Source: CAZXBB01 sp964638815
GTDB lineage: Bacteria > Planctomycetota > Phycisphaerae > Phycisphaerales > SM1A02
Direction of reading: 5' to 3'
DNA length: 15,554 nucleotides
Assembly: GCA_964638815.1 (NCBI GenBank)
Contig: CAZXBB010000343.1
Span: 1-15,554, forward strand
A model generated the notes under the pieces. The model made no database searches and had not been told where the DNA came from. It saw only the letters and a program-made list of their open reading frames with translations. A program made the position numbers and the translations under genes. Position 1 is the first letter of the stretch; each line of letters opens with the position of its first letter. Shown one piece after another: positions 1-7,347 of this stretch.

Positions 1-1380
1 GTGCCGGTTCGCGTCACGCGGGGGGAGATCGCGGGCGGGACCGTCCCCGCACCGGTCGCAGCGGAGCGGAATCCCGCACCGGTCGCGAGCGCGCGGAGTG
101 ACGATGGTGTCGGCGCCGCCGGGGCGCCGGCCGAGGAGCCGATCGATCTCGCGCTCATCGAGCGGAGAAGCCGGCTGAAGGCCGAGTCGTGCCGGTTGCT
201 CATCGATCGCCGGGCAGCGCGCGCGGACCCGGTGGCCGAGCCGCCGCTGTTGGAGCGGATGAACGACATGCTGGCCGAGGCGAAAGCGACTCCACGCTGC
301 TTTCTCTGGGCGTTCTATCGCGAGCGGGAGCCGCCGGTAGACGCCGTGCTGGAACTGATCGCGAGGTGCTACGAAGTGATGGCGGACGCCGTCCCCCTCG
401 CTCAGCGCGTCGAGGAATGCGGCGACCAGGCCAGGGACGCCGACGTGGAGGCGGCACTCGCCCTCTGCGCGGAAGCGAACTGCGCCCTGCGCGTGGCCAT
501 GGAGCAGACGTGGCTGGGGTCGGCCGATGCCGACCAGGACGATTTCCACCGGTGGATCCGGAAGGAGACCGCCTCGCGGGGCATCTACGTTCCGCAGTTC
601 CTGAAGCTCGAGGATCGGGCTGATCCGGCCGACGCGGACGAGCTTGCCCGTCGCGTTACCGCGCTCCGCGACGAGTTCGGGCGCCACGCCCGGCGTCTGA
701 AGCAGATCCGGGCAGGATTCAGCAAGCTCCGATACCACCTCGACCTGCTCGCCGGCGAGCGCGAAGGGGCCTTCGACGATTACCACGGCGAGCGGATCGT
801 GGAGGCCATGGGTACGCTCGACGATCTCGGCGTGCCGCACACGGATCGACGCTTTGGCGAGCTGATGGACCCCGCGATCGCCGGGTCGATCGCGTCGAGG
901 GACGGATCGCCGTTCGTGGACCGCGTTCTCGAGTCGGTGCGCGACCGGTACGCGAGCGCCGCGTCGGCCGCCGCGCCGGCCGCGGAGCGCAGCGACGAAC
1001 GGAGCGAGCGCGTACTGGAAGTGCGGGACCTGCTGGCCGGCGGAACCGTGGTGATGATCGGTGGCGAGCCGCGGGCCGAAGCGGCCGACCGTATCAGGGA
1101 CGCGTTCGATCTCGCGGACGTCAGATGGGTGCGGCTTACCGAGCACGGTACGGGGCAGCCGATGATCGCGCCGATCACGCGCCCGGATACGCTTCTCGTC
1201 CTGGTGCTCGTGAAGCTCGCCGGTCATCTTCACGTGGAGGAGGCGTGCGCGTGTGCGAAGGAGGCCGGGAAACCGCTCGTCATGCTCAAGGCCGGCTATA
1301 ACCCGGAGCAGATCGCGGAGGCCGTCATCCAGCAGGCCAGCGAGCAGATTCGGAGCCTCACGGCGAGCCGGGCCCGGTGA
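1..1380 (+). CDS. Uncharacterised protein with DUF2325-like C-terminal domain (5' end may be cut by the window)
   Basis: 459 residues are read from a GTG that is the very first base of the window, so the true start may lie upstream and no ribosome site can be judged. The first 45 residues are Ala/Pro-rich and probably disordered. The middle (about 50-330) is charged and helical, with no family I recognise. The last 110 residues begin with a beta-strand and glycine turn (TVVMIGGEPR), followed by strand-helix alternation and PLVMLKAGYNPEQI. That layout resembles the small Rossmann-like DUF2325 domain, whose function is not known. The stop overlaps the GTG of the sigma factor gene by 4 bp, so the two are probably translationally coupled and the protein may act in the same signalling unit. 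No signal peptide or membrane segment is seen. The coding call is strong; the domain call is tentative. Confidence 0.75.
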   Translation: MPVRVTRGEIAGGTVPAPVAAERNPAPVASARSDDGVGAAGAPAEEPIDLALIERRSRLKAESCRLLIDRRAARADPVAEPPLLERMNDMLAEAKATPRCFLWAFYREREPPVDAVLELIARCYEVMADAVPLAQRVEECGDQARDADVEAALALCAEANCALRVAMEQTWLGSADADQDDFHRWIRKETASRGIYVPQFLKLEDRADPADADELARRVTALRDEFGRHARRLKQIRAGFSKLRYHLDLLAGEREGAFDDYHGERIVEAMGTLDDLGVPHTDRRFGELMDPAIAGSIASRDGSPFVDRVLESVRDRYASAASAAAPAAERSDERSERVLEVRDLLAGGTVVMIGGEPRAEAADRIRDAFDLADVRWVRLTEHGTGQPMIAPITRPDTLLVLVLVKLAGHLHVEEACACAKEAGKPLVMLKAGYNPEQIAEAVIQQASEQIRSLTASRAR

Positions 1381-1985
1381 TCAACGATTCCATGGAGTGG
1401 CGGACCACGTCCACGATTCTGCGCGACCTCGGCGCGGACCGCGACGAGGCGTGGCGCCGGCTCGTCGATCGATTCCGCGGCCCGATCGTCGGTTTCGCGC
1501 GTCGTCTCGGGCACGCGCCCGCCGACGCCGACGATCTCGCGCAGGAGACGCTCCTCCAGTTCGTCGAGCAGTTCCGCGCGGGTCGGTACGACCGCGACCG
1601 GGGTCGGCTCGGCACCTGGCTGTTCGGCATCGCCTGGCACCAGGCGCTGCGGGACCGGCGCGCACGCGGACGACGCGAGGCCGCGGCCGGTCCGGACGGG
1701 GAGGCCGGCGCCGCGTCCCGGCGGACCCCGCGCGACGAGAGCGAGGCGCGGGCGATCTGGGAGCGGGAGTGGGAGACCGCGCTGCTCACCGCGTGCCTCG
1801 ATCGCGTGCGCCGGGAGGTCGAGCCCGCGACGATCGAGGCGTTCGAGATGGTCGTCGTGCGCGACCGCCCCGCCGGCGACGCCGCCCGCGCCCTCGGGAT
1901 GTCCGTTGAGCACGTCTACAGCGCCAAGCACCGCGTCCTGACGCGGCTGAGGGCGATCCGCGAGCAGCTCGAGCGAATCGACTGA
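1377..1985 (+). CDS. ECF-type RNA polymerase sigma-70 factor
   Basis: This 202-residue alternative sigma factor would direct RNA polymerase to a specific promoter set. Region 2 (about residues 25-95) shows the typical core-binding stretch DADDLAQET and then the WLFGIAWHQALRDRRAR helix. A charged linker (about 96-130) precedes region 4 (about 135-195), with a helix-turn-helix around GDAARALGMSVEHVYSAKHRVLTRLR that would contact the -35 element. There is no region 1 or 3, as expected for the ECF class. The GTG start overlaps the upstream gene's stop (GTGA). An in-frame ATG at 1392 is an alternative, and neither has a strong ribosome site. The next gene downstream is a Ser/Thr kinase with a zinc finger, and ECF factors linked to such kinases are known from Planctomycetes. 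I infer that the kinase or its zinc finger controls this sigma factor. Confidence 0.93.
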   Translation: MINDSMEWRTTSTILRDLGADRDEAWRRLVDRFRGPIVGFARRLGHAPADADDLAQETLLQFVEQFRAGRYDRDRGRLGTWLFGIAWHQALRDRRARGRREAAAGPDGEAGAASRRTPRDESEARAIWEREWETALLTACLDRVRREVEPATIEAFEMVVVRDRPAGDAARALGMSVEHVYSAKHRVLTRLRAIREQLERID

Positions 1986-1987
1986 TT

Positions 1988-2012
1988 CCCGGGCAAGGAA
2001 ACCCGGCCTTGC
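1988..2012 (+). other. Small inverted repeat between sigma factor and kinase genes
   Basis: In the 73-bp gap after the sigma factor stop, GCAAGG (1993-1998) pairs with CCTTGC (2007-2012), and CCGGG with CCCGG gives an alternative pairing. No T-run follows, so it is a weak attenuator candidate at best. A purine-rich GGGAGCGGGAG lies just before the kinase start and is a plausible ribosome site. Confidence 0.25.
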
Positions 2013-2058
2013 GCGGATAAATGGCGGCGTCAGTGAGAACGTCCGGGAGCGGGAGCTC

Positions 2059-4137
2059 GTGATGGTCTGTCACGACACGGGACAGCTCGAACGATTCACC
2101 GCGGGCGGGCTCGACGACGGCGCCACGGCCGAGGTCGAAGCGCACGTGACCCGGTGCCCCGGCTGCCGGCGCCGGCTGGCGGAGATCGAGGCCAACCTGC
2201 ATGTCGAGCGGGGCCTGCGCGACGCGATCGCCGCGGAGGCGAACGGCCGGCCGCGGTCCATCGGCTCGTTTCGCGTCCGGGAGGTGCTCGGCCGCGGCGG
2301 CATGGCGGTCGTCTATCTCGCCGAGCAGGATCACCCGCGTCGGCGCGTCGCCGTCAAGGTGCTGCGCGAGGACAGCGTGTCGGACTCGATCCGGCTGCGC
2401 TTCCGGCACGAGGCCGACATCCTCGCCCACCTGCGGCACCCCGGCATCTCGCAGGTCTTCGAAGCCGGCGTGGCCCGTGTCGAGTCCGCGTACGGGGTCG
2501 CGGAGCAGCCGTACCTGGCGATGGAGTACATCGAGGGCGAGCCGATCGACGCCTACGCGGCCCGCCTCGCGCTGCCGGCGAGGCAACGGCTCGAGCTGAT
2601 CGCCGTCGTGTGTGACGCGATCCACCACGCGCACCTGCGCGGCGTGATCCACCGCGACCTGAAGCCGGCCAACGTGCTGGTCGAGACCGCGACGCGCCGG
2701 CCGAAGATCGTCGACTTCGGGATCGCGCGCGCGGCGGACCCCGAGCTCGGCACCGCCGGCCTCCGGACCGAGATCGGGCACCTCGTCGGGACGATACCGT
2801 TCATGAGCCCCGAGCAGATCGCGGGCGATCCGGCGAGCATCGACGCGCGCTCCGACGTGTACGCCCTTGGCGTCATCGCGTTCCAGGTGCTCACCGGCGA
2901 GCTGCCGCACCCGGTGCGCGACCGGTCGCTCGTCGAGGCGGCGCGGATCATTCGGGAAGACCGGCCGCGCCGGCTCGGCGCCCTCGACGCGCGTCTGAGG
3001 GGAGACGTCGAGACGATCGTGGACAAGGCGCTCGCGACGGAGCCGGAGCGGAGGTACCAGTCGGCCGCGGAGATGGCGTCGGACCTCCGCCGGTTCCTCG
3101 CCGGCGAGGCCATCGCGGCGCGGCCGCCGCGCGCGCTCGAGCAGATCGCCCGCTTCGCGCGGCGGAACCGGACGCTCGCCGGCGCGGCGCTCGCGGCCGT
3201 CTTCGCGCTCGTGCTCGGGCTTGGCGTCGCGCTCTGGCAGGCCGGCGCGGCGCGGGACGCGGAACGGCGGGCGGAGGAGCAGCTTACGGACGCCGTGCGC
3301 CGCAGCAGCGACCTGATCAACCGCGTCGCGGTCCGTCTCGCGGAGAACCCGCAGACACGGGCGGCGGCGATCCTCGTGGTCGAGGACGTCCGGTCCTTCT
3401 TCGCCGGGATCGCGCCGAGGCATCCCGACGATCTCGCGATCCAGCAGGGGTACTGGGAGAGCCTGCGTCTGCTCTCGGACCTCGTCGCGTACCAGGGCGA
3501 CCCGGAGCGGGCGCTCGCGATCATGGAGCAGTCGCACGCGCTGGTGCGACGGGGCGTCGAGCTCTTCCCGGACGATCCGGAGGTCGGCTTCCAGCACGGC
3601 TACAGCCTTCTCAACATGGCCACGGCGATCAGCTTCAACGACCCGGAGGCGTCGGAGCGCTTCGCGCGGGAGGCGGCCGACGTCCTCGCCGCGGTGATCG
3701 CGCGGTTCGATGCGTTGCCCGCGCATCATCACCATCAATTCGCCAACGCGCTCACGACCGTCGCCGCCCACGAGCGCGACCCGGAACGCCGGCTCGCGCG
3801 TGTGCGCGAGGCGGTCGAGCAGGGCGTGATCGCCTGCGAGCGCGCGCCGGACAACAGGGCGTTTCGAACGGCACTCGCGCACGGTTACGCGTCGCTCGCG
3901 TCACAGCTCTTCGGACGCGGTGACGTCGAGGGCGCGATCGCGTCGCTCCGGCGGGCCGTCGATCTCCTCGATGCCGGCACGCCGCTGCGCGCCGCACTCG
4001 AGGAGCGGCTCGGGCGGTACGAGGCGTCCCGCGCGGGAACGACCGGGGAACCGGCAAGCGAGACCCCGGTGGGGGAGGCCGTGACGACCGAACCCGGGGG
4101 CGATGCAGCCCGCGCCGCGACGCCGTCCGGTCGATGA
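2059..4137 (+). CDS. Ser/Thr protein kinase with N-terminal zinc finger, one transmembrane helix and a helical-repeat C-terminus
   Basis: 692 residues from GTG at 2059, or 691 from the adjacent ATG at 2062. Residues 28-37 carry an anti-sigma-like zinc finger (H29, C33, C36). The kinase domain spans about 70-350 and looks active: Gly loop LGRGGMAVVY (77-86), ATP-anchoring K100 in VAVKV, helix-C E118, catalytic HRDLKPAN (D200, N205), DFG at 219-221, and the activation segment GTIPFMSPEQ. One hydrophobic helix (about 373-393) anchors it, with the kinase on the N-terminal, cytoplasmic side. The C-terminal 300 residues are alpha-helical with TPR-like pairs and would lie across the membrane as a sensor or docking region; the tail is Gly/Thr/Ala-rich. 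The order zinc finger-kinase directly after an ECF sigma gene suggests the zinc finger binds the sigma factor and phosphorylation tunes release. That link is inference. Confidence 0.93.
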   Translation: MMVCHDTGQLERFTAGGLDDGATAEVEAHVTRCPGCRRRLAEIEANLHVERGLRDAIAAEANGRPRSIGSFRVREVLGRGGMAVVYLAEQDHPRRRVAVKVLREDSVSDSIRLRFRHEADILAHLRHPGISQVFEAGVARVESAYGVAEQPYLAMEYIEGEPIDAYAARLALPARQRLELIAVVCDAIHHAHLRGVIHRDLKPANVLVETATRRPKIVDFGIARAADPELGTAGLRTEIGHLVGTIPFMSPEQIAGDPASIDARSDVYALGVIAFQVLTGELPHPVRDRSLVEAARIIREDRPRRLGALDARLRGDVETIVDKALATEPERRYQSAAEMASDLRRFLAGEAIAARPPRALEQIARFARRNRTLAGAALAAVFALVLGLGVALWQAGAARDAERRAEEQLTDAVRRSSDLINRVAVRLAENPQTRAAAILVVEDVRSFFAGIAPRHPDDLAIQQGYWESLRLLSDLVAYQGDPERALAIMEQSHALVRRGVELFPDDPEVGFQHGYSLLNMATAISFNDPEASERFAREAADVLAAVIARFDALPAHHHHQFANALTTVAAHERDPERRLARVREAVEQGVIACERAPDNRAFRTALAHGYASLASQLFGRGDVEGAIASLRRAVDLLDAGTPLRAALEERLGRYEASRAGTTGEPASETPVGEAVTTEPGGDAARAATPSGR

Positions 4138-4225
4138 CGTCGCGGTAAGAGGCCGTCGGTGCGGCGCCGCGGTCGATCCCGTGACGGCGCGATCAAATCG
4201 TCGTGAGCGCGTTCCCGCCGGTTCC

Positions 4226-4285
4226 GGGTCTGACGGCCGCGGGTCTGACGGCCGCGGGTCTGCCGGCCCCCGGTCTGCCGGTCGC
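4226..4285 (+). repeat. Four-unit 15-bp tandem repeat in the 290-bp gap before the secreted protein gene
   Basis: The unit GGGTCTGACGGCCGC occurs twice exactly (4226-4240, 4241-4255), then twice in degenerate form (4256-4270, 4271-4285). It is in the same frame as the downstream gene and would read GLTAA-GLTAA-GLPAP-GLPVA if an upstream ATG at 4203 were used. The signal peptide at 4428 makes that start unlikely, so I treat the repeat as intergenic. Nothing else is recognisable between 4138 and 4427. Confidence 0.7.
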
Positions 4286-4427
4286 CGTGGCCGTCCCCGG
4301 CGGCGCGCGGGACCGGGGGACAGAACTTCGCACGACGAGCCGTGATTTTCGGGACAAGATCCGCGCGCCGGCCGCGGATACGCGTCGGGGCGCACCTTCA
4401 TTTCACCGATCCGATGAGGAGACAGTC

Positions 4428-5723
4428 ATGGCCCGACGGAAGCAGCTTCGCGTCGCCGCGGCGACGCTCGCGAGCACGATGCCCTGCGGCGCGTTCGCAG
4501 GGGACGCCTGCGACACCTGGATGGACTACGACGGGGGCCTCGCTGGCGGGGTCCTGAGCCTCGGCGTGCATGCCGGCCAGCTCATCGCGGGCGGCTCGTT
4601 CCCCTTCGACAACAACGGGGTCATCCTCAACGGGATCGCCCGCTGGAACGGCGTCGAGTGGCAGCCGTACGACGTGAACGGAAGCGTGGGTGTGTTCGGC
4701 GGGCCGTCGCCGCTCGTGCTCGCGCTGTCGCAGTACGGTGACGACCTGGTCGCCGCCGGCGACTTCACCTTCGCCGGGGGGGTGCCCGTCAACCGGATCG
4801 CCCGCTGGGACGGAACGCTCGGGACGTGGGTGCGCTTCGGCAGCGGCATGAACCTCGTCGTGGACGCTGTCGCGGTGTTCCAGGGCGACCTCTACGCCGG
4901 CGGCGCGTTCGGATCCGCCGGCGGCCAGAACGTCTTCTACATCGCCCGGTGGGACGGGGTGGCGTGGTCGTCCCTCGCGGGCGGCATGGACGCGCGTGTC
5001 CAGACGCTCATCGTGCACGACGGTCACCTTGTCGCGGGCGGCGAGTTCGCGATGGCGGGCGGGCAGACCGTCAACCGGATCGCGCGCTGGGACGGCGGAG
5101 GGTGGCACGCCTTCGACGACGACGGCAACATCGGGCTCGGGGCCGGCTCGGTGCGCTCGCTGACCGTCTACGGCGGTGACCTCGTCGTCGGTGGCGGCTT
5201 CAGCACCGCCGGAGGGAAGACGGTCAACGGCATCGCGCGCTGGGACGGATCGACATGGCACGCCTTCGACGACGGCGGCAACATCGGCGTGAACAGCACC
5301 GTGTACGCGCTGGCCGCCTATGGTGACGACCTTGTCGCCGGGGGCTCGTTCGCCGTGGCGGGCGGGCGCACGGTCAACTTCATCGCGCGCTGGGACGGCA
5401 CCCGCTGGTGGCCGTTCGACGTGGACGGCAACATCGGCATGAACAGCTGGACCTACGCGCTGACCGTCCACGACGACCAGCTCGTTGCCGGCGGCATCTT
5501 CACGATCGCGTCCGGGCAGACGGTCAACCGCGTCGCGGCATGGCGCGACTGCCCGGGCACGGGGCCGGCCGACCTCGACGGCAACGGCGTCGTGGACATC
5601 GTCGACCTCATCCTGCTCCTCGGCGACTGGGGATGCGAGGGGCCGGACTGCATCGGCGACGTCAACGGTGACGGCGTGGTGGACGTCGTTGACCTGATCG
5701 AGATGCTCGGCGCGTGGGGTTAG
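4428..5723 (+). CDS. Predicted secreted seven-repeat (probable beta-propeller) protein with C-terminal dockerin-like repeats
   Basis: The open frame reaches back to 4203, but the ATG at 4428 is preferred. It has a GAGGAG ribosome site about 8 bp upstream and begins a Sec-type signal peptide (MARRKQLR, a hydrophobic stretch, then AFAG before DACDTW). The 431-residue product holds seven repeats of about 50 residues, each with a pattern like L(V/I)AGG.F..AGG..VN.IARWDG..W. Seven such units fit a seven-bladed beta-propeller. Two dockerin-like EF-hand loops follow, DLDGNGVVDIVD and DVNGDGVVDVVD, with Asp/Asn ligands for calcium, and the protein ends in LGAWG. The probable role is a cell-surface or secreted structural or binding protein; no catalytic motif is seen. 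The two Cys flanking the last linker (CEGPDC) may form a disulfide. The partner of the dockerin is unknown. Confidence 0.9.
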   Translation: MARRKQLRVAAATLASTMPCGAFAGDACDTWMDYDGGLAGGVLSLGVHAGQLIAGGSFPFDNNGVILNGIARWNGVEWQPYDVNGSVGVFGGPSPLVLALSQYGDDLVAAGDFTFAGGVPVNRIARWDGTLGTWVRFGSGMNLVVDAVAVFQGDLYAGGAFGSAGGQNVFYIARWDGVAWSSLAGGMDARVQTLIVHDGHLVAGGEFAMAGGQTVNRIARWDGGGWHAFDDDGNIGLGAGSVRSLTVYGGDLVVGGGFSTAGGKTVNGIARWDGSTWHAFDDGGNIGVNSTVYALAAYGDDLVAGGSFAVAGGRTVNFIARWDGTRWWPFDVDGNIGMNSWTYALTVHDDQLVAGGIFTIASGQTVNRVAAWRDCPGTGPADLDGNGVVDIVDLILLLGDWGCEGPDCIGDVNGDGVVDVVDLIEMLGAWG

Positions 5724-5764
5724 CCCGCATTATGGGCGATGCGCCGACCTGGCCGGCCCCTCGC

Positions 5765-6523
5765 TCACGACTCGACGAGCAGCACGACGTAGTTGTTGCG
5801 TTCCTCGTCGTACTCGAGTCGGACGTAGCCGAGCGCCTCGGCGTCCTTGAGGAGGGCGGAGAAGCTGCCGTAGCCGTAGTAGCTCTCGCTGAATCCCGGG
5901 TACACGCGTCGGATCGTCTGCTTGATGAGCGAACCCCACACGGGCTCGTAATCGGCCTGGAGCGAGTGGACGATCTCGACGACGCGGTCCATCGCCTCCT
6001 GCTTCTTGCCGGTGGCCGGCGCGCCCTTCTTCGGCGCCTTCGGCCGCTCCGCGGCGCGCACGAGGTCGTCGTAGTAGATGAACTCGTCACAGTTGGCGAT
6101 CAGCAGGTCGGAGGTCGAGTTCTTGACGCCGCAGCCGATCACGCGCTTCTCGTTCTCCTTCAACTTGGAGACGAGATGCGAGAAGTCGCTGTCGCCCGAC
6201 AGCAGGGCGAACACGTCGATGTGCGACTTGGCGTAGCACAGGTCCACGGCGTCCACGACCATGTGAATGTCCGCGCTGTTCTTTCCGCTCGTGCGGCTGC
6301 GCGGGATGTCCACGAGCTCGATGCCGTGACGGTGCAGCGCCTCGACGGCGCCCGCGTACTGGCTCCAGTCACAGTACGCGCGTTTCAGGACGATCCGACC
6401 CTTCTCCAGCAGACGCTTGAGCACAAGGTTCATATCGAGCTGGCGACGGCCCCCCATGTGCGATACGCCGATGGCGAGGTTCTCGTAGTCCACGAAGACG
6501 GCGATCAGGGGTTCGTCGGCCAT
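5765..6523 (-). CDS. NYN-domain nuclease-like protein with C-terminal LOTUS/OST-HTH-like domain
   Basis: 252 residues from ATG at 6523. The frame is open to a GTG at 6643, which would add a 40-residue Arg-Gly-rich head encoded by a tandem repeat. The NYN/PIN-like domain (about 5-155) has VDYENLAIG (D12, N15), the acidic stretch SADIHMVVDAVD (D85, D91) and LLSGDSDFSHLV (D111, D113). These are the acidic residues expected to hold metal in this RNase-like fold (LabA/DUF88 group). A Lys/Pro/Ala linker (160-175) leads to a winged-helix domain (about 176-250; GSFSALLKDAEALGYVRLEY) typical of OST-HTH/LOTUS. The pairing is common in bacteria and suggests RNA processing, but the targets are unknown. 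The gene converges on the dockerin protein gene (41-bp gap, no clear terminator) and is divergent from the cytochrome gene. Confidence 0.92.
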   Translation of the reverse strand: MADEPLIAVFVDYENLAIGVSHMGGRRQLDMNLVLKRLLEKGRIVLKRAYCDWSQYAGAVEALHRHGIELVDIPRSRTSGKNSADIHMVVDAVDLCYAKSHIDVFALLSGDSDFSHLVSKLKENEKRVIGCGVKNSTSDLLIANCDEFIYYDDLVRAAERPKAPKKGAPATGKKQEAMDRVVEIVHSLQADYEPVWGSLIKQTIRRVYPGFSESYYGYGSFSALLKDAEALGYVRLEYDEERNNYVVLLVES

Positions 6524-6580
6524 GCGGCGGATCGTACCCGGAGGCGGCGCGGCCGGTGCACCGCGACGGGATCGGCCGGC

Positions 6581-6643
6581 ATGACCCCCATGACCCCCAT
6601 GACCCCCGCGTCCCCCGCGTCCCCCGCGACCCCCGCGTCTCAC
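6581..6643 (-). repeat. 9-bp tandem repeat (7 units) between the NYN gene and the cytochrome gene
   Basis: Read on the plus strand, ATGACCCCC occurs three times (6581-6607), then GCGTCCCCC twice, GCGACCCCC once, and a decayed unit GCGTCTCAC (6635-6643). The period is exactly three codons. On the minus strand it is in frame with the NYN gene and would read as R-G-G and H-G-G triplets if the GTG at 6643 were the start. Confidence 0.85.
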
Positions 6644-6727
6644 GAATGTCGCGTCCGGCGGCGCCGGCTGCGCACCCGCCGGGCGGTCCGTGCTAAGCTG
6701 TCACCGCAACGATCCACGAGAACAGGA

Positions 6728-7231
6728 ATGTCTGCGCCCATGGCCCACCGGCTCCGATCCACGCTGCTCGCCGCACCCCTCGCTCTCGCCGCCTGCGGCG
6801 AGGCGACGACGAGCGAAGTGACGCCCGCGACGACCGCTCCCGCGGCGGCCCGAGCGCCCGCGGCGTCACCACCGCCCGCGACGCAGGCGTCGCCCCCCGC
6901 CGGCGCGCCGCCGGCATCCGCTGCCATCCTCGCGATCGGCGAGCGGGTGTACCAGGATCAGTGCCTGGCGTGCCACGGCACCACCGGGCGCGGCGACGGC
7001 GCGATGGCCCGAAGCCTCCCGGTCAAGCCGCGGAGTTTCGCCGGCGACGAGTGGCGTCACGCGGACCTGTCGAAGGGCGCGGCCGAAGTGCAGACCGCGA
7101 TCACGCGGGTCGTGCGCGAGGGCATCCCGGATGCGATGATGCCCGGCTACGCGTCCTCGCTCTCCGAAGAGCAGATCGCCGGCGTCGTGCGCTACGTGCT
7201 CGAGCTGCGCCGGCGCGAACGCGAGGGATGA
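6728..7231 (+). CDS. Lipoprotein c-type cytochrome, class I, single haem
   Basis: The frame is open far upstream, but the ATG at 6728 (167 residues; alternative ATG at 6740) begins a clear lipoprotein signal: RLR, a hydrophobic stretch, then lipobox LAAC with C23 as the lipidation site. A Pro/Ala/Thr-rich tether (24-65) follows. The cytochrome domain has one haem site CLACH (79-83), the typical GTTGRGDG loop, and PDAMMPGY with Met138 (or Met137) as probable sixth haem ligand; LSEEQIAGVVRYV is the usual closing helix. It would carry electrons at the outer face of the inner membrane or in the periplasm, perhaps to a terminal oxidase or other respiratory complex, but no partner gene is adjacent. 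An AGGA sits directly before the 6728 ATG and 12 bp before the 6740 ATG, so the exact start is uncertain. Confidence 0.92.
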   Translation: MSAPMAHRLRSTLLAAPLALAACGEATTSEVTPATTAPAAARAPAASPPPATQASPPAGAPPASAAILAIGERVYQDQCLACHGTTGRGDGAMARSLPVKPRSFAGDEWRHADLSKGAAEVQTAITRVVREGIPDAMMPGYASSLSEEQIAGVVRYVLELRRREREG

Positions 7232-7275
7232 GGGCCGCCGTCGGCGACCTCCCGGTCGCCAGGCAGCACCGTGAC

Positions 7276-7318
7276 GTGCGCGACGTGCGTCCGCCAGTCA
7301 CGCACGCTTGTCGCGCAC
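7276..7318. terminator. Long inverted repeat between converging cytochrome and pstB genes (possible two-way terminator)
   Basis: GTGCGCGAC (7276-7284) pairs with GTCGCGCAC (7310-7318), and inside it GTGCGT (7285-7290) pairs with ACGCAC (7300-7305). This gives a 15-bp stem with a 9-base loop and a 4-base bulge. It lies exactly between two converging genes. No T-run follows on either strand, so it is not a canonical intrinsic terminator. Confidence 0.5.
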
Positions 7319-7344
7319 GCTTGTCGAGCATCGGTCGAGCATCG
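7302..7344. repeat. Two adjacent short direct repeats in the cytochrome-pstB gap
   Basis: GCACGCTTGTCG is repeated at 7302-7313 and 7315-7326 (13-bp period). GTCGAGCATCG is repeated back to back at 7323-7333 and 7334-7344. The pstB stop lies just beyond. The first repeat overlaps the right arm of the inverted repeat. Confidence 0.75.
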
Positions 7345-7347
7345 TCG

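Noticed and set aside
1786..3882. 698-codon open frame on the minus strand
   Set aside because: It is antisense to the sigma factor and kinase genes, is rich in Arg/Asp/His with no domain, and is a typical GC-rich shadow frame.
4398..5471. 357-codon open frame on the minus strand opposite the secreted protein
   Set aside because: It mirrors the repeats of the plus-strand protein and lacks a start context; the plus strand has the signal peptide and EF-hand motifs.
6691..6699. TGCTAAGCT as an extended -10 for the cytochrome gene
   Set aside because: Only a partial match, and no -35 is visible at a proper distance.
5714..6727. Long 5' part of the cytochrome open frame
   Set aside because: This stretch is antisense to the NYN gene. 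The lipoprotein signal at 6728-6796 shows the true start.
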